Source of the DNA: Microplitis mediator
Taxonomy: Eukaryota; Arthropoda; Insecta; Hymenoptera; Braconidae
Assembly (NCBI RefSeq): GCF_029852145.1
Contig: NC_079969.1
Span: forward strand, 24,110,459 to 24,174,458
Direction: 5' to 3'
Length of the DNA stretch: 64,000 nucleotides
The notes under the pieces are model-generated. The model saw only the letters and a list, made by a program, of their open reading frames with translations. It made no database searches and was not told where the DNA came from. The translations under genes and the position numbers were made by a program. Each line of letters starts with the position of its first letter. The first letter of the stretch is position 1. Shown piece after piece: positions 1 through 11,846 of the stretch.

Positions 1-372
1 GTTATTGATTTCGGTCAGATTTTCGAAAACAGAATTTTTAATAGATCCCCATGTTTTGAGTTCCTAGAAAGCTATTCTGGATGTGTGTATATGTACACTT
101 ATTTTCCGACGGTATCTTTGGAACGATTTTTTTTGTTTTTACGTTTTTTTCGTATAACCCATAAACTCATTGCCCGACTTGCCTCAAAATGTAATCAGTC
201 TTGATGAGCTCTTTTGATTGCCGCCAAGTATGCTTGAAGCGGTTGATTTATTTTACGGATACCGTCGGATAAAAATTTTTTCTTTTAGTGAAATGTTAGC
301 TCTGTCGGTCTAACAGTTCTTTGAGCTCGAAAAGAGCGGGAAGTTTTAGGGTTGTCTCGCAGGGTCAACCGC
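1..372 (+). repeat. Dispersed repeat family A, copy 1 (cut by window edge)
   Basis: Begins inside the element: GTTATTGATTTCGGTCAGAT matches the copy at 3840, and the following block about a C-to-T 'TTTTGAGTTCCTAGAAAGCTATTC' theme is shared with 3890 and 43705. It ends with the family's right end: a GAGCTCGAAAA tract, GCGGGAAGTTTT and CGCAGGGTCAACC (about 331-372). The left end lies outside the window. No coding capacity is visible. Confidence 0.75.
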
Positions 373-383
373 TTTTTAGGTCT

Positions 384-1505
384 TTAATTTAAATAAAATA
401 TAAGAAATATTAAATTCCCTATATACTTGGAATAAATAGTACTGTATATTTTGATTTTAAAATTAATTATATTTAAGAGCAGTAAAATATTTGTTCAAAG
501 TTAGTTTGTTAAATTGAGTTAAAAGTAAGTGTTAGATTTGTGGCTAGTACTTCAAAAGTACTCGAAAGCCAAGTGAATTTAATGGCTGAAAAGTTAGGAT
601 GGAATTCAAACTGTAACAACGGGATATCATCTATACATGTATGTAAAGATATATGTATGTATATATGCATACATATATATTTGGTAACAAAAGATTTAAC
701 TTGTAGTTTTACAATACGAGAGAAGATTGTAATCAAACGAATGGTACAGACTCTTTATTTTCACCAACTGACTATCTCTATTTTTTCCTGCATCACTAGA
801 TCTTGAAATGAGAAAAATAAACAAAGAAATCGATATTTTATTTTTATTTTTTATTTTCCACTAAACCCTTTAATCTTGATTATAGAAAGCAGTCTGTTGA
901 AATCACATAGAAATGCTTTTCAATTCACTTTGTATATTCAAAACACACGAAGAAAAAATTACCGTGACCAGCACGATACAATATTCTGACTGTCACGACA
1001 CTTGTTCAGCTATTTGGAAGTTAGTAAGAGTAGCGATACGTATAGTGCTGACAGCAATTGGGATCGTGAGTGGGCCTAGAATGGATTGCGACGGTAGTTG
1101 TAAAGGTCGTTCCCTTTACAAGACGCATCACGATCCATTAGATAGTTCTAATCACGATATTTTTTTTCTCCCTGTAATATAACGGTCGATGTACATATGC
1201 ATTATCATTAGCAATTATAAGAAAAAAAATGTAGACATATGAATAATAACAGTAAGAATTATTTTGGATCACTATCTAATTCTTTCGCAAATATTGTAAA
1301 TCAATTCTAAATAGACGGAAATTAGTTTTGATAAGAATTTTTGTCTAAATTTGTTATTTTGATGCTTTTATTATCAATGAAAATATCAAAAATAAATATT
1401 ATATCGTACGGTAAGAGGTGAAGCCAGACAATTTCAAACTAGGGTGCGGTTGATTGCTGGCGTGGGTTACCAGCACACAAAGTCTGACATCATATTTTAT
1501 TTGGT
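384..1505. other. Non-coding stretch with a short near-50% GC patch
   Basis: No gene supported. Around 960-1145 the base composition is much less AT-rich than the flanks, and CTTGTAAAGG / CCTTTACAAG-like arms around 1098-1124 can form a short hairpin. An 89-codon open frame crosses the patch but shows no recognisable domain or splice context. Confidence 0.4.
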
Positions 1506-1861
1506 GCCATATCGCGTTACTAATTCCAAAAAGACATATTTTTATTCGATCTTTTGGATTCAGGAACTTTTTTAGAGCCAAAAGGACGTATGATTTTTTT
1601 TTCATTGCCAATTGGGTGGTAAACTTATTTTACAGCTAAAAATTAAAAAAAAATTGAAAGCTCATGGGCATATGAATTGAATACTATGCTTTTTTGGCTT
1701 TCATAAATTTCTTCTTCAATTCGGAGTTTTAAAATAAGTCTCCAAAACGATTTGCAATAAATAAAACAATTATACGCCCTTTTGGCTCTAGGAAGCTCCT
1801 TAAAGCCAAAAGAGCGTATAAAAATTAGGTCCCTTTGAAATTAGTAATGCGATATACTACA
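1506..1861. mobile_element. Foldback / long-TIR DNA element
   Basis: The arm at about 1506-1595 (ATCGCGTTACTAATTCCAAA ... AGAGCCAAAAGGACGTAT) is the imperfect reverse complement of the arm at about 1772-1861 (ATACGCCCTTTTGGCTCTAG ... TTAGTAATGCGATATAC). The arms are about 90 bp and flank about 175 bp of AT-rich filler with no coding capacity. This is the architecture of a non-autonomous inverted-repeat element. No target-site duplication was identified, so the superfamily is unknown. Confidence 0.7.
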
Positions 1862-2168
1862 TTTTTCACAATCACTTGAATTGAAACTTGCTTAGAGCTT
1901 AAATACCTGGAGCTAGTCAAAATGGGATAACTTAAAACCAATAGTATATGTATGAATTCAACTATCAACTTGCTTAATTAGATTGACATAGTATTCCCAA
2001 ATTAATTTAGCGGGCAGAAACTATACGTTCTCTACCTTAGGGAAGAAACCAACGATTTTCTACCTGGAAAATCACATTGGCCTGAAATTGGCTTATTTCC
2101 AACTGGCTAAACAGGTGTTGAAACTCACAATCAATGTAGGTAATATGAATAAATTGTTTGTCATATAC
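1862..2168. other. Spacer between two foldback elements
   Basis: AT-rich single-copy-looking sequence. No gene, RNA or repeat recognised. Confidence 0.4.
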
Positions 2169-2442
2169 TACACGGAAAAAAAAAATAGTAGTGGCTACTC
2201 TCTGGGATAGTACTGAGTACTTTCTGTAAAAAAAAATTTTAGACAGTACTGTATGCTATCTAGACTGTATCCACTACTCTCTGGAAAGTACTGAGTACTA
2301 TCCCGGACAGTAGTGGATATAGTCTAGACAGTAGTGGATAAAGTCTAGATAGCATACAGTACTGTCTAAAATTTTTTTTTTACAGAAAGTACTCAGTACT
2401 ATCCCAGAGAGTAGCCACTACTATTTTTTTTTTTTCCGTGTA
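2169..2442. mobile_element. Near-perfect palindromic MITE with TACACGGAAA termini
   Basis: Starts TACACGGAAAAAAAAAATAG and ends with the reverse complement, ...TTTTTTCCGTGTA. The left arm (about 2169-2267) and right arm (about 2345-2442) are complementary over almost 100 bp, including the block TGGCTACTCTCTGGGATAGT and its complement. The loop carries further copies of AGTAGTGGAT and GTACTGAGTACT, so even the centre is repetitive. If TA is the target duplication, the element is CACGG...CCGTG. The arms have diverged very little, which suggests recent insertion or gene conversion. No ORF. Confidence 0.88.
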
Positions 2443-3790
2443 TGTGAGCAAAGTAGGACACTTCATTCACAGGAATAGGGATGTTCTGGCTTCACTCTAA
2501 AACCGTGAGTGTAGTCAAAATTTACACACTTGCCAAATAACATTGAAACGCCATAAGCAATCTATAGATATTTAACACACCGTGAAATGGGTTTTGAGTG
2601 ACTACAAAGAACTATAGTTTTACTTATGACCTTAAATGTGGAACACATGTAATGTGCGTTGAAATAATACACTCGTAACACACTTCGTTTTAGAATATTC
2701 CTTCTGAAATTTATTTCATTTGATATCCTATAAGAGAAAAGTGCATCTTTATTCCCGCTAATAACGGCAGGAATTTGAATTTTCGATGCAGGGGTATTGT
2801 TGGAAAAAATTTTTTTTTATAGAGTACTTAATTTGCTATAAAAAAAATTTTTTGAACAACCATTGAAGATTTCTTATCTTTTAGGAATGCTAGAGAAAAG
2901 TAAAATATTCAACTTAATTATGTTAGGGAAAGCGCATTATTATCTTAGCATTCCCATTTTGTCCGGCATTTATAAAATTTGAATAAAATAATATCTAAGT
3001 AAATAAAATACAACAAAAATGTCAGAAGTGTTTTGAATAAAAATATACTATTTAAATAGTTCGATTCTTTATTCATACAGAAAATATTACTAAAATGAAA
3101 CTAAAAATTGTAAATAACGAATCCCTATTTAAATTACTTACATTAGAAGGACTTCTTCAACTTCTCAGCACTCTGACTATCAGTTTCCTTACACAATACT
3201 GTTGCTACTCAACTTAACGGAAGTCGCTGCAGTGTGAGAGTTAATATTAATTTTAAAAAGTAAAATTAAGTAAAACAAGTTTCGTATAGCTTTGAAAAAA
3301 AAAAAAAATGTTAAGTCTAAACGTAAAATTTGGATAATGTTCTGAATAATCGAATATAATTTAAGAAAGAAAATTACGTAATAAATTCAATCAAATTTGG
3401 TGATACGTCTCAATTAAATTACCAATTTAGTAAGAGGTCAAGGTTGGGGTCATAACTTAACACTTGAACGTAGTATACACAGTGAAAACTATTTTCACGT
3501 GATAACATATTGTCCCTATTCATGGTACTAATTAGTACAAACGTCTAGCGTTCATTAGTCTGCGTAGATATATAGCTCCACTATTAATTTCAATTAACAC
3601 GTTAAGCTATCCACCTACGACGCCTCACAAGCGGGTCAATGGAACGTTAAGCAACCATTATTGTATGTAGTTCTATTGTTATACTCAAGTATATACATCA
3701 TTCTCGGCAATACATCAAACACAAATAAACCAAAATTTATATTTATTCGTTTACTAAAATAACCATTGGATCTACCACCCGGGTAGAAAT
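2443..3790. other. Non-coding AT-rich stretch
   Basis: No gene seen. A small inverted repeat at about 2797-2862 pairs TTGTTGGAAAAAATTTTTTT with AAAAAAATTTTTTGAACAAC around a CTTAATTTG centre. A poly-A tract occurs at about 3295-3308. Otherwise nothing recognisable. Confidence 0.4.
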
Positions 3791-3796
3791 TTTTTT

Positions 3797-4511
3797 AACT
3801 TCCCGCTAAGAAAATTGAAAATTTTCAAAAATTCGGGAAGTTATTGGTTTCGGTCCGATTTGCAAAAACCGAATTTCTATCAGATTTTGACGTTTTGAGG
3901 TTCTAGGAAGTTATCCTGACTAATTTCACGATGATGTCCGAGTGTATGTATGTGTGTACGTACGTACGTACGTACGTATGTATGTAAATATTCCTAACTC
4001 TTGAATGGATGAATCGATTTTGATCTTTGAGGTGTCATTCGACGCGGCTTGTTAATATCTTGAAGCCGTGAAAATTTGAACTTAATCGGTAGGGTGCGTT
4101 CAGAGATATTTCAAAAATAAAATTTTTTCAAAAATGTTTTATTTGGATAACTTTTAATTTGCTCGATGGATTGATTCCAAAATCTAATCAGCTCTAAAAC
4201 TCTATAAGCCGCGTCGAATGCCACCTCAACCATCAAAATCGATTCATTCGTTCAAGAGAAACCGTTGACGAAAGAATTCAAAAAAAAAATTTTTTTTGGT
4301 TTTTTCGAAATTTCTCAAAAGCGACTCGATAAATCGATTTCAAAATTTGATCAGCTTTAGAACTTGATAAAACACGTCGATTGCCGCCTCAACAATGGCA
4401 TACAAAAGTATTTGCAAGCTCGAAGAGCTCGAAAATGTATTCACAATAATGTTTTCGAGCTCAACGAGCTCGAAAACAACGGGAAGTTTTGGGGCTGGCC
4501 CGCAGGGTCAA
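3797..4511 (+). repeat. Dispersed repeat family A, copy 2 (most complete)
   Basis: Left end AACTTCCCGCTAAGAAAATT; the right end contains GGGAAGTTTTGGGGCTGGCC and GCAGGGTCAAC, so the outer AACTTCCCG and CGGGAAGTT are inverted. Inside, 3998-4050 and 4206-4258 are a 53-bp inverted repeat (both contain AATCGATTTTGAT and CATTCGACGCGGCTT, in opposite orientation). A (GTAC/GTAT)n microsatellite lies at 3953-3990. Related copies are at 1, 29401, 43610 and a short minus-strand piece at 33712. No transposase-like ORF, so this is a non-autonomous dispersed element of unassigned class. Confidence 0.82.
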
Positions 4512-6806
4512 CTTATAGACCGATTTTTTTTTTCCAAAAATATCAAGACAGTATGAAACCCTCAGTTAGCAATTTTTAAGATTTTTTGAATCTTCTGAAA
4601 TGTAAAAGTACAATTAATGACCAAATTGAAATATATTTTGACTTTTCAGATAATCCGTCTCGAGAAGTAATGGTGTAAGCTTTTTTACGATAAAATCAAT
4701 CACAGTTCTTAGTAAGGTTGTATGAGTAACACTTCAAACGTAGTAGTGCATGCATGCACCCCCTACAATTTTTTCGGCCCCTTCTCTACTAAGAAGGCTA
4801 GCGCTTACCCACTTCAAGACGAAGATCTACGATTCAAATTAAGAGTAGGGACTCAAGGTCAACCGGAAAAGGGTTAAAGTGTTTACAAAAGTTGCAAGAC
4901 ACGACCAAGCCAGTCTAGAATATGGCCCGGGGTGTCCTTGTCCCCCTCAATTGTAGATGGCGTGATAGCAGGAAATTGAATGACGTCAAAAAGTGGGTGA
5001 GGCTTTTTTTGGCATTAGATTTATTGAAGAGATCATATACACACTCGGACTTTGACAGTGTCTGAGTATACTACAGATTTCAAAATTGTGTAACAGTTTT
5101 CCCTTCTTCGCTATCTGTTGTAATGACTAAATTAAATTTGATTATTAATATTTTAATTAAGAACTTCCTCAAACATTTAAAATCTTGAGTTTACAAAATG
5201 CAATTTCAGGAAATTCAAATCAAGCGTTGACTTAATTTTCTAAGTTTCAAAAAATCCATAAAAGTTTTTATTTTTTATTGTAAAATTTCAAGTTGTTCAA
5301 AATTTGAAACCTTGCTATAGAGTATATGTTTCAAAAAGGTTGAATTAAAAGTATGTTTTGTTAAATTAATTTGAAAATTTATGTAAAACAGAAATATGAT
5401 AAAGTTTATTGATTTAAATTTGAAAAGGTTAATGAAATTCATTGTCCTAGTGGCGATAGCTGTGGCAGATTTTTTTCAAACCATCGTTTCATACTAAAAT
5501 TGGACGTAAAAATAGTTGATTTATGACTTCTACCCGCTGAGGTGATAATTGAATTGCGCTGTGAGAATAAATTTCGTGGTTTAAGCTCGCGATTTTTTTA
5601 TCCTTGTCATTTTCATATCACTTCTAGTGATTATCTATTATCTGTTTTTTTTTATCTCCTCTTAAAATATTTTGTTATATATAATTCAATATACTCAATG
5701 GGATTTTTATTTTCATAAGAATGAAAAAGCTGACAGATGAATGATAAAAACGGCGTTTTAAAATTACGAAAGTATGAATTATAACGTAGAAAGCAAGAAA
5801 TAGATTTAATATAACACTGTGGTCGGCTAGCTGTAGTCAAACTTTATATACTATATTTTTGGATATTCAGAGGAGGACGTGGGATGCTGATGACCTCGTG
5901 GCTTCTGCAGATCCTTTGAATCTCTTATGTTCGTGACTAGACTTAAATTTAGACTAAGTTGATATAATATGAGTTTGGGTGCTACTTTTTGCTAAATTCC
6001 AATTTTCTTATAATGCTCCTCGACTATTTTTATTAAAAAAATTCTGCTGTTATTATTATTTTTTTTTTTAAATTAAAATTCTTATAAACGTTAAAATTAA
6101 GCAAATATATAAAGAAGAAGGGGAAGGGGAACGGAGCATGAACCCGAAAAAAATGTCAATATTTTGTATACTCAAACGAGTATTTATTATCAATATGACC
6201 CACAAAAAAAATTAATAAGGAGCAAAATGAGCCACAAAAATTAAATTTGCTTTTTTTTCTCCCATGATAAAAACAATTTCTAAATTTAATTTCAAACTTA
6301 TTTATACATTTGAATAAATAACTATTCCGTGCTTTTTAATCATCAAATAATTTTTTTAATTAATTTTACTTGCGCAATAATTCAAGCGTATATAGATTTG
6401 ATGTTTAATTAAAATTTTAATTAAAATATAAAAATATAAATAAACAGATCAGACTTTGTATTTAAAAATTTGTTTATGTAAATTTTGCGTTGCCTAACTT
6501 GCCCTTCAATCTTCATGTTGCTTTCTAGGAGTTATTTTTTAATTTTAGGGGCCAGCCCTCTCCTTCCCGTTCCTTTATACAATCAACATTTAACGTAGTT
6601 ATATCTACTTGCACGAATGAGCATGGGCACAAAACAACTCACAGTAGAATAAAATCGATCTGGTCAGACTCTAGCTGTAATTAGATTACTCGAGATTCAA
6701 GGGATATAATCTATCTACCAATGCTGTTCCTCGTTTACGTTGTGTATTCACAGTTGCCTGGTTAATGTACTCATGTGATAATCCACTTCACGCTACGTAT
6801 TGTTCG

Positions 6807-6830
6807 TATATATATATATATATATATGTA
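6807..6830. repeat. (TA)n microsatellite
   Basis: Uninterrupted alternating TA of about 20 bases ending in TATGTATGTA. Confidence 0.9.
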
Positions 6831-7439
6831 TGTAGGTCGGAGGTCTGTCTACCTCGTAGTCTAATCATATTTACTTCGGATAAGAAAATTGTACTAATCA
6901 ATCATACCTATTATCTTATAATCTATGTTCAATAGCTGCCATACTTTATTATCAATTATTCAGTGATAGTTGATGATATTTTACTGTAAGCATTGAATTG
7001 TTGCATTATTAATAATATTTTACTAAACTTATTCTATACTTGAGTAAGGGCTTTACAAAATGGGGAAAGGTCGAAAAATTTTCAATTTCAATTAGCTACT
7101 ATTTAGCGGCAAGTTCTGGCGCAAATCGCATTGGCTTCTGCTCACTTTTCACTGCCAGTTTTATAGACCTAAAATGTTCTGGGAAAGAACAAATATAAGT
7201 TAGAGAAAATTTATTTTTAGTATTTCATTATGAGGAAAAGGATCGTGTGAGCGGTGCAGGGGTCATCTAAAAGGGACAGCTGCATAACTCCCGCGATAAG
7301 GCCGAGCATCATTTTTAAGGGTTTTTCTACGAAAACTCATAAACGTGATAATAAAATAGAAAATTTATGTTTCCACTGCTTGGGAGTGCTCCGACTTTAA
7401 AGTGAAACTTTCCAAATCACTTTTGGGACAAAATAAAAA

Positions 7440-7690
7440 ATAAGTAGTATCTAGAGAACTAAATGAATAGATGAATAAGTAATGAAGTAAATAAACAAAT
7501 GAATGGATAATTAAAAAAATAAGTAAGGAAACAAATAAATGAATAAAGAAATAATTAAATGAATAAACAAATGAATGAATAATTAAAGAAATAATTAAAT
7601 AAATAAATAAATGAAGAACCACTTAAGTAAATAAAAAATGAATAAGTAAATAAATAAATAAATAGATAAGTAAATAGTTAAATACATAGT
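7440..7690. repeat. Degenerate AAAT/GAAT/AAGT tetranucleotide tract
   Basis: About 250 bp built from AAAT, GAAT and AAGT words in a 4-bp rhythm (for example AAATAAATAAATGAATAAGT). A minus-strand open frame across it is an artefact of the periodicity. Confidence 0.8.
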
Positions 7691-8985
7691 CGGTTAAGTA
7701 AAAGATAAGCTAGAGAGAGGGGATGGTGTGACCCCCGAAGGATTGGGCCCTAAAACAAATGGGAGGAAAGTTAAGGCTAAGAAGATCTCCTATTGGACCT
7801 GATTTCCCCCCGAACAAAATACTAAAGAAACGCATTTTCATTTTTCTGTGGGACTCCGAATTTTGACTAAGAGAGTCAGTGGTTAAAATTGGTCCAAAGT
7901 GGACGGTTGTGTAATAGATAATAGTAAATCAGAGTAGGCTGGTAGCCACTTGATATTTTAAAAATAGTTAAAACATATAATGATAGATCAGAGCAGGCTG
8001 GGAGCCGCCTGAGATATAGAAAGAAAATCATAACTATAGTAAATAACAATAAATGTGCATCAAGGTGTGAACACGTTTTTAGAATAAGGAAAAGGAAAAG
8101 AAAAAGGAAAGTGTTAGTATATATATTAAATTAGTATCAGCAAATAATTTGAAGATTATCAAAAATTAATTCAGGAAAACAGGTGTAATAAAACAACTTA
8201 AGTATTAGTTTCAAATTTGAAACGTTCCGTTTAATATTCAAATTATAAAATTAAAACTCGAAAAAAAAAATTTTGAACATGAGTATTAACGGTGGAAATA
8301 AAATAAATGTTAAAAATCATTGTATATCGAAGTTAAGTTTCAACGTGTCTATAAAGATAAATTTAAAATGTTTGTAACCGATTAAGCGATCCAAATCTTA
8401 TAACAATACATATTTATTAACAAAAAATTAATTAATAATTTAATTAAAATCAAAAAACCTATTCTATTTCCAAAAGTATTTCTTAGTCCCCGGTCTATTG
8501 GTTGAAAGACTACGGCCGTATAAAAATAATTTAATCCGTTATTAAAAATGCAAAAAGATAACATCTTTACATAACACAGTGTATAAGTTACCCTAAATAA
8601 AAAAAAAATTAAACAACTTTTAATTTGATAATGACGATCAGATCACAGTTCACTATAATTATAGAAACATTAATTACAACAAATTAAATTTGAATTTTGT
8701 AATTATTAAATATCGGATTAAATGTCAATAATATTGGAAGAGTAATTAAATTTAACAAAATTATATATTTAATGGCATTAAAGTTAATGAGAATTTGATT
8801 GGGGAGACAAAAAAATAATTAAAAATAAAAATCTGTTGATATATAGATATAGATTTGAATCAATCATTATTAAGAGGTGGGATATTAAAACGAGTATTGG
8901 AAAATTTGGGAAAATATAAAGTGAAGTAAACTCTCCTCGGCACTCTATTCACAATATTGAGACTATCGACAAGTGCTGTGCCGGT

Positions 8986-9177
8986 ATGAGATCGATCATT
9001 ATTGGATTTCTCTGTTCACTATTATCTGTTTTCTCATCCTCAACCTCATCATCACTTGCCTCGTATCCTCTTTCACGGCAGCATCCGTTTTTCACTCACT
9101 CTGTAATCATGTCGTACTTTTGTTTCCGACCTTTTACATCACACTTTATATCTTTAAAGACCGCTGACAAAGACTAA
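8986..9177 (+). CDS. Possible small secreted peptide ORF (speculative)
   Basis: A 63-codon ATG-initiated frame. The first 26 or so residues look like a signal peptide: MRS, then a hydrophobic IIIGFLCSLLSVF core, then a small-residue SSSTSSSLAS stretch where cleavage could occur. The remainder (YPLSRQHPFF... to KTADKD) has no recognised family and ends in TAA. The surrounding DNA is a little less AT-rich than average. A second open frame overlaps it in another phase, which weakens the case. No TATA box, Inr or poly(A) signal was found close by. It may be chance; it could also be an effector or neuropeptide-like precursor. Confidence 0.17.
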   Translation: MRSIIIGFLCSLLSVFSSSTSSSLASYPLSRQHPFFTHSVIMSYFCFRPFTSHFISLKTADKD

Positions 9178-11300
9178 AGCTATTATGCATCCGCTGTTCA
9201 TTCTCGGGTCACTATTACGCTCGCCGTGATTTCTTTGTCATGCCTGTATGTAATTATTACTGTAATTTGCCTTCGTGTAGTATAACAGTCCTTTTTGACT
9301 GCCGTAATGGCCACAAAGTCCAAAGGATAAAAAAAATATACACATTTAAAAGTGTAGTTTTTAATATCAATTTTTTTTTGTAAATAAAAATAAAATAATT
9401 AATCGAGAAAAGTTTTTATTATGAAAACTACTATCTTTTGATTTCACTTAAACTTAAAAACAATAAAATTAAAAATTCTTGAAACACTTTTGGTTCTCTT
9501 TACTACAAAGTATTGCCCCAAATTTATGATTATTATATTTCCTTTCATGTTTGCAGTTAATTGCTAATTAAAAATTAAAGTCAATGAACTAAAACTCGTT
9601 TGTAATTTTATTAACCTACATCAAAGAATGTAATTACAAAATTTATTGACTAAAAATCTCGTATAACGATTGGTTCGTAATCGATAATTGGATTCGCAAC
9701 TCTTTGAAGATTATTAACCATTATTATAATTAGTTTTTTTTAGCCATCATTTGCATCATTGATGTAAAATATAAAAGTAAATAAAGTATGTCAACTCTGA
9801 TACAATTCATTTTTGATAAATTTAATTTTATGAAAAAGAAGACGACTCCCTTAAGGATTTTATCAATTTGTTATCCAATTGATCGGCACATTTTAGTGAA
9901 ATTGATTACAAATACGTATTAAATAATTTATTTTATTGATTTTTAAAGTTTTAGAAAGCAGACGATGGCCCCTTGGAAAAAGTTTTTAAAAAATTAAATT
10001 TTTGCTATTTTTATATTTGTGTAAAAAGTATGAAAATTGATTCAAATTTATTACATTTGATAACACTGATTATAAAGGACAAAATTTGTGAAAATTAGAA
10101 TGAATCGGTAGTTAGCTAATTAATCCTTTTGAATTATTACAATATTAATAAATTATATGATAATAAATAGCTTTGAAAGACAATCAACAAACAACGTAGA
10201 AACTGGAATAGAGTAAAAGGAGAGAATAACACAAGAGATTTTGATTTATGAAAGTAAAGCACAAAGACATGAAACCTTATTCTCACGAATCGAGGAGTTA
10301 TCAATTATTCAAAAGCTGCAAGCATACTAACAATGAGGTGATCCGAAAATACAGGACTGAGATTAAATTTACTACAATAATTTCAATTGGCTGAAAGACA
10401 CTTTGTTATTCGACGCTAGGATACTCGACAATCCAACACAAAGCTTTATAACTATTTATTAATTTTACTTTTTTTTCGCATAAAGAGTAATCAAGGAAGA
10501 CACGTTATTTTATTATTTTTTTTTTTTATGTTTTTGACGTGATACTAGAAACTAATGGAGCAAATGATTGTCTTGGGAAAAACACGGGGGATGAAATTCT
10601 ACAAGGAGAAAATGGGAGGGAGTAAACGACTGAAGAGAAAAGAGATAAATTATCTTATAGGTTAGAACGATAGTCAGCCTTCCATTTCATTCCATTCCAT
10701 TCCATTTTAGTTCTTCCGAGCTTTCGAGTATATATGAATGTATTGTATACGCCTAGGTAGTCATTTTCTATACTGGAGTGTATTGAGAACTAGACATGAG
10801 TTTGTGTATGTGTGAATGTGTGATTCTCTGTCTAGCTCTTTTGAATTTCAGTACGACCTACATCTAAAGCCAGTGCTAAAGCAATATGAGAAAGGATGCC
10901 AAAGCGTATTACACCGAATTCCGAACTGCCACGATCTTACTTGCACGTACTTCTATATTATATTAGAATGAATACCACGAAACTAAGAGATCGTCTGATC
11001 ACTGTTTTATTGGAAATGAATTAAATATATAAATAACCCATCAATCTATTTTTAATTTATCATCCACTTAAAATTTGTAAAATTATTTATTATTGAATTT
11101 ACTCATTCAGACACGACAAATTAAATCTCTAAGTACATGAAAAAAGGCTGCTTTTCCTTCATTCGCATGGGGGAAGTTCCTAAATTATTGTAGTTAAATC
11201 TCAATGTTAATGTTGGAAAAATTCCTATATAAATAAAATTACTACTTTTAGACTTTTATGTACGTCTATATAATTCCTACATTGACATAATAAAAATTCC
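9178..11300. other. Gene-free AT-rich stretch
   Basis: No gene recognised. A short (CATTC)n pentanucleotide run lies at 10679-10708. A moderately mixed-composition patch occurs at about 10840-10990. Confidence 0.4.
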
Positions 11301-11656
11301 TACACTGTAAAAAAAAAGTGTTAAAATTTTTCCCGGTATGAGGTGGTATTGAAAATGAAATAGTTTTATTTATCAAGTATCGGAAGTCCAATAATACTTC
11401 GAATAAAAAAAAAACAACAATCACTGTTTCAAAAATTGATGACACGATAAAATTACAAGCTTATTGAGAAATACAACGAATATTTATCTACGATAATATG
11501 TTAGTGTTAGCCGGTTGCGAGTGATACATTGAATCTAAAAATTAAAATATTTTTTGTTTCAGATTGTCCATTTTTGAAATTTTGATACCAAGCGCAAACC
11601 CACCTACTAATCGAGACATTGTATTCGAACGATGTTTTTTGTATGTTAACAGTGTA
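11301..11656. mobile_element. Probable MITE with TACACTGTAA / TTAACAGTGTA ends
   Basis: Left end TACACTGTAAAAAAAAAGTG followed by TTAAAATTTTTCCCGGTATG; right end GTATGTTAACAGTGTA. The outermost 10-11 bases are inverted, and the TA could be the target duplication. The GTGTTAAAATTTTTCCCGGT motif resembles sequence at about 27870 (GTGTGAAATTTTTCGGTATG), so a diverged relative may lie there. No coding capacity. Confidence 0.5.
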
Positions 11657-11730
11657 TAAAAATTTTTTAAATGTATTTCAATAGTGTATTAAGCCTGTAT
11701 ATTATATAAGCCTGTATATTACAATATTTA

Positions 11731-11846
11731 TTAACCCGTCAGCACTCCCGTGATTTTAAGTGTCTTGCTTGCGTGACAGCGACATCCTATAAGTTGAATA
11801 GTGTCCTGTGAGCAAAATGCTCATAACGGGAGTGCTGACGGGTTAA
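11731..11846. mobile_element. piggyBac-like MITE flanked by TTAA
   Basis: The sequence is TTAA, then CCCGTCAGCACTCCCGT, about 74 bp of filler, then ACGGGAGTGCTGACGGG, then TTAA. The 17-bp terminal inverted repeats are perfect, begin with CCC, and sit exactly inside TTAA on both sides. These are the established hallmarks of the piggyBac superfamily. At 116 bp including the target duplications it is too short to code, so it would need a transposase supplied elsewhere. Confidence 0.85.

Larger units (their letters stand above)
4512..8972. other. Gene-free AT-rich stretch
   Basis: No gene supported. A patch at about 4735-5000 is richer in G+C and includes the palindrome TGCATGCATGCA at about 4748-4759. 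Other moderately GC-rich patches occur at 7240-7320 and 7720-7830. Simple repeats within this stretch are listed separately. Confidence 0.4.

Noticed and set aside
4741..4845. Minus-strand tRNA/SINE head (TGGGTAAGCGC)
   Set aside because: A-box-like word only; no B box at the right distance.
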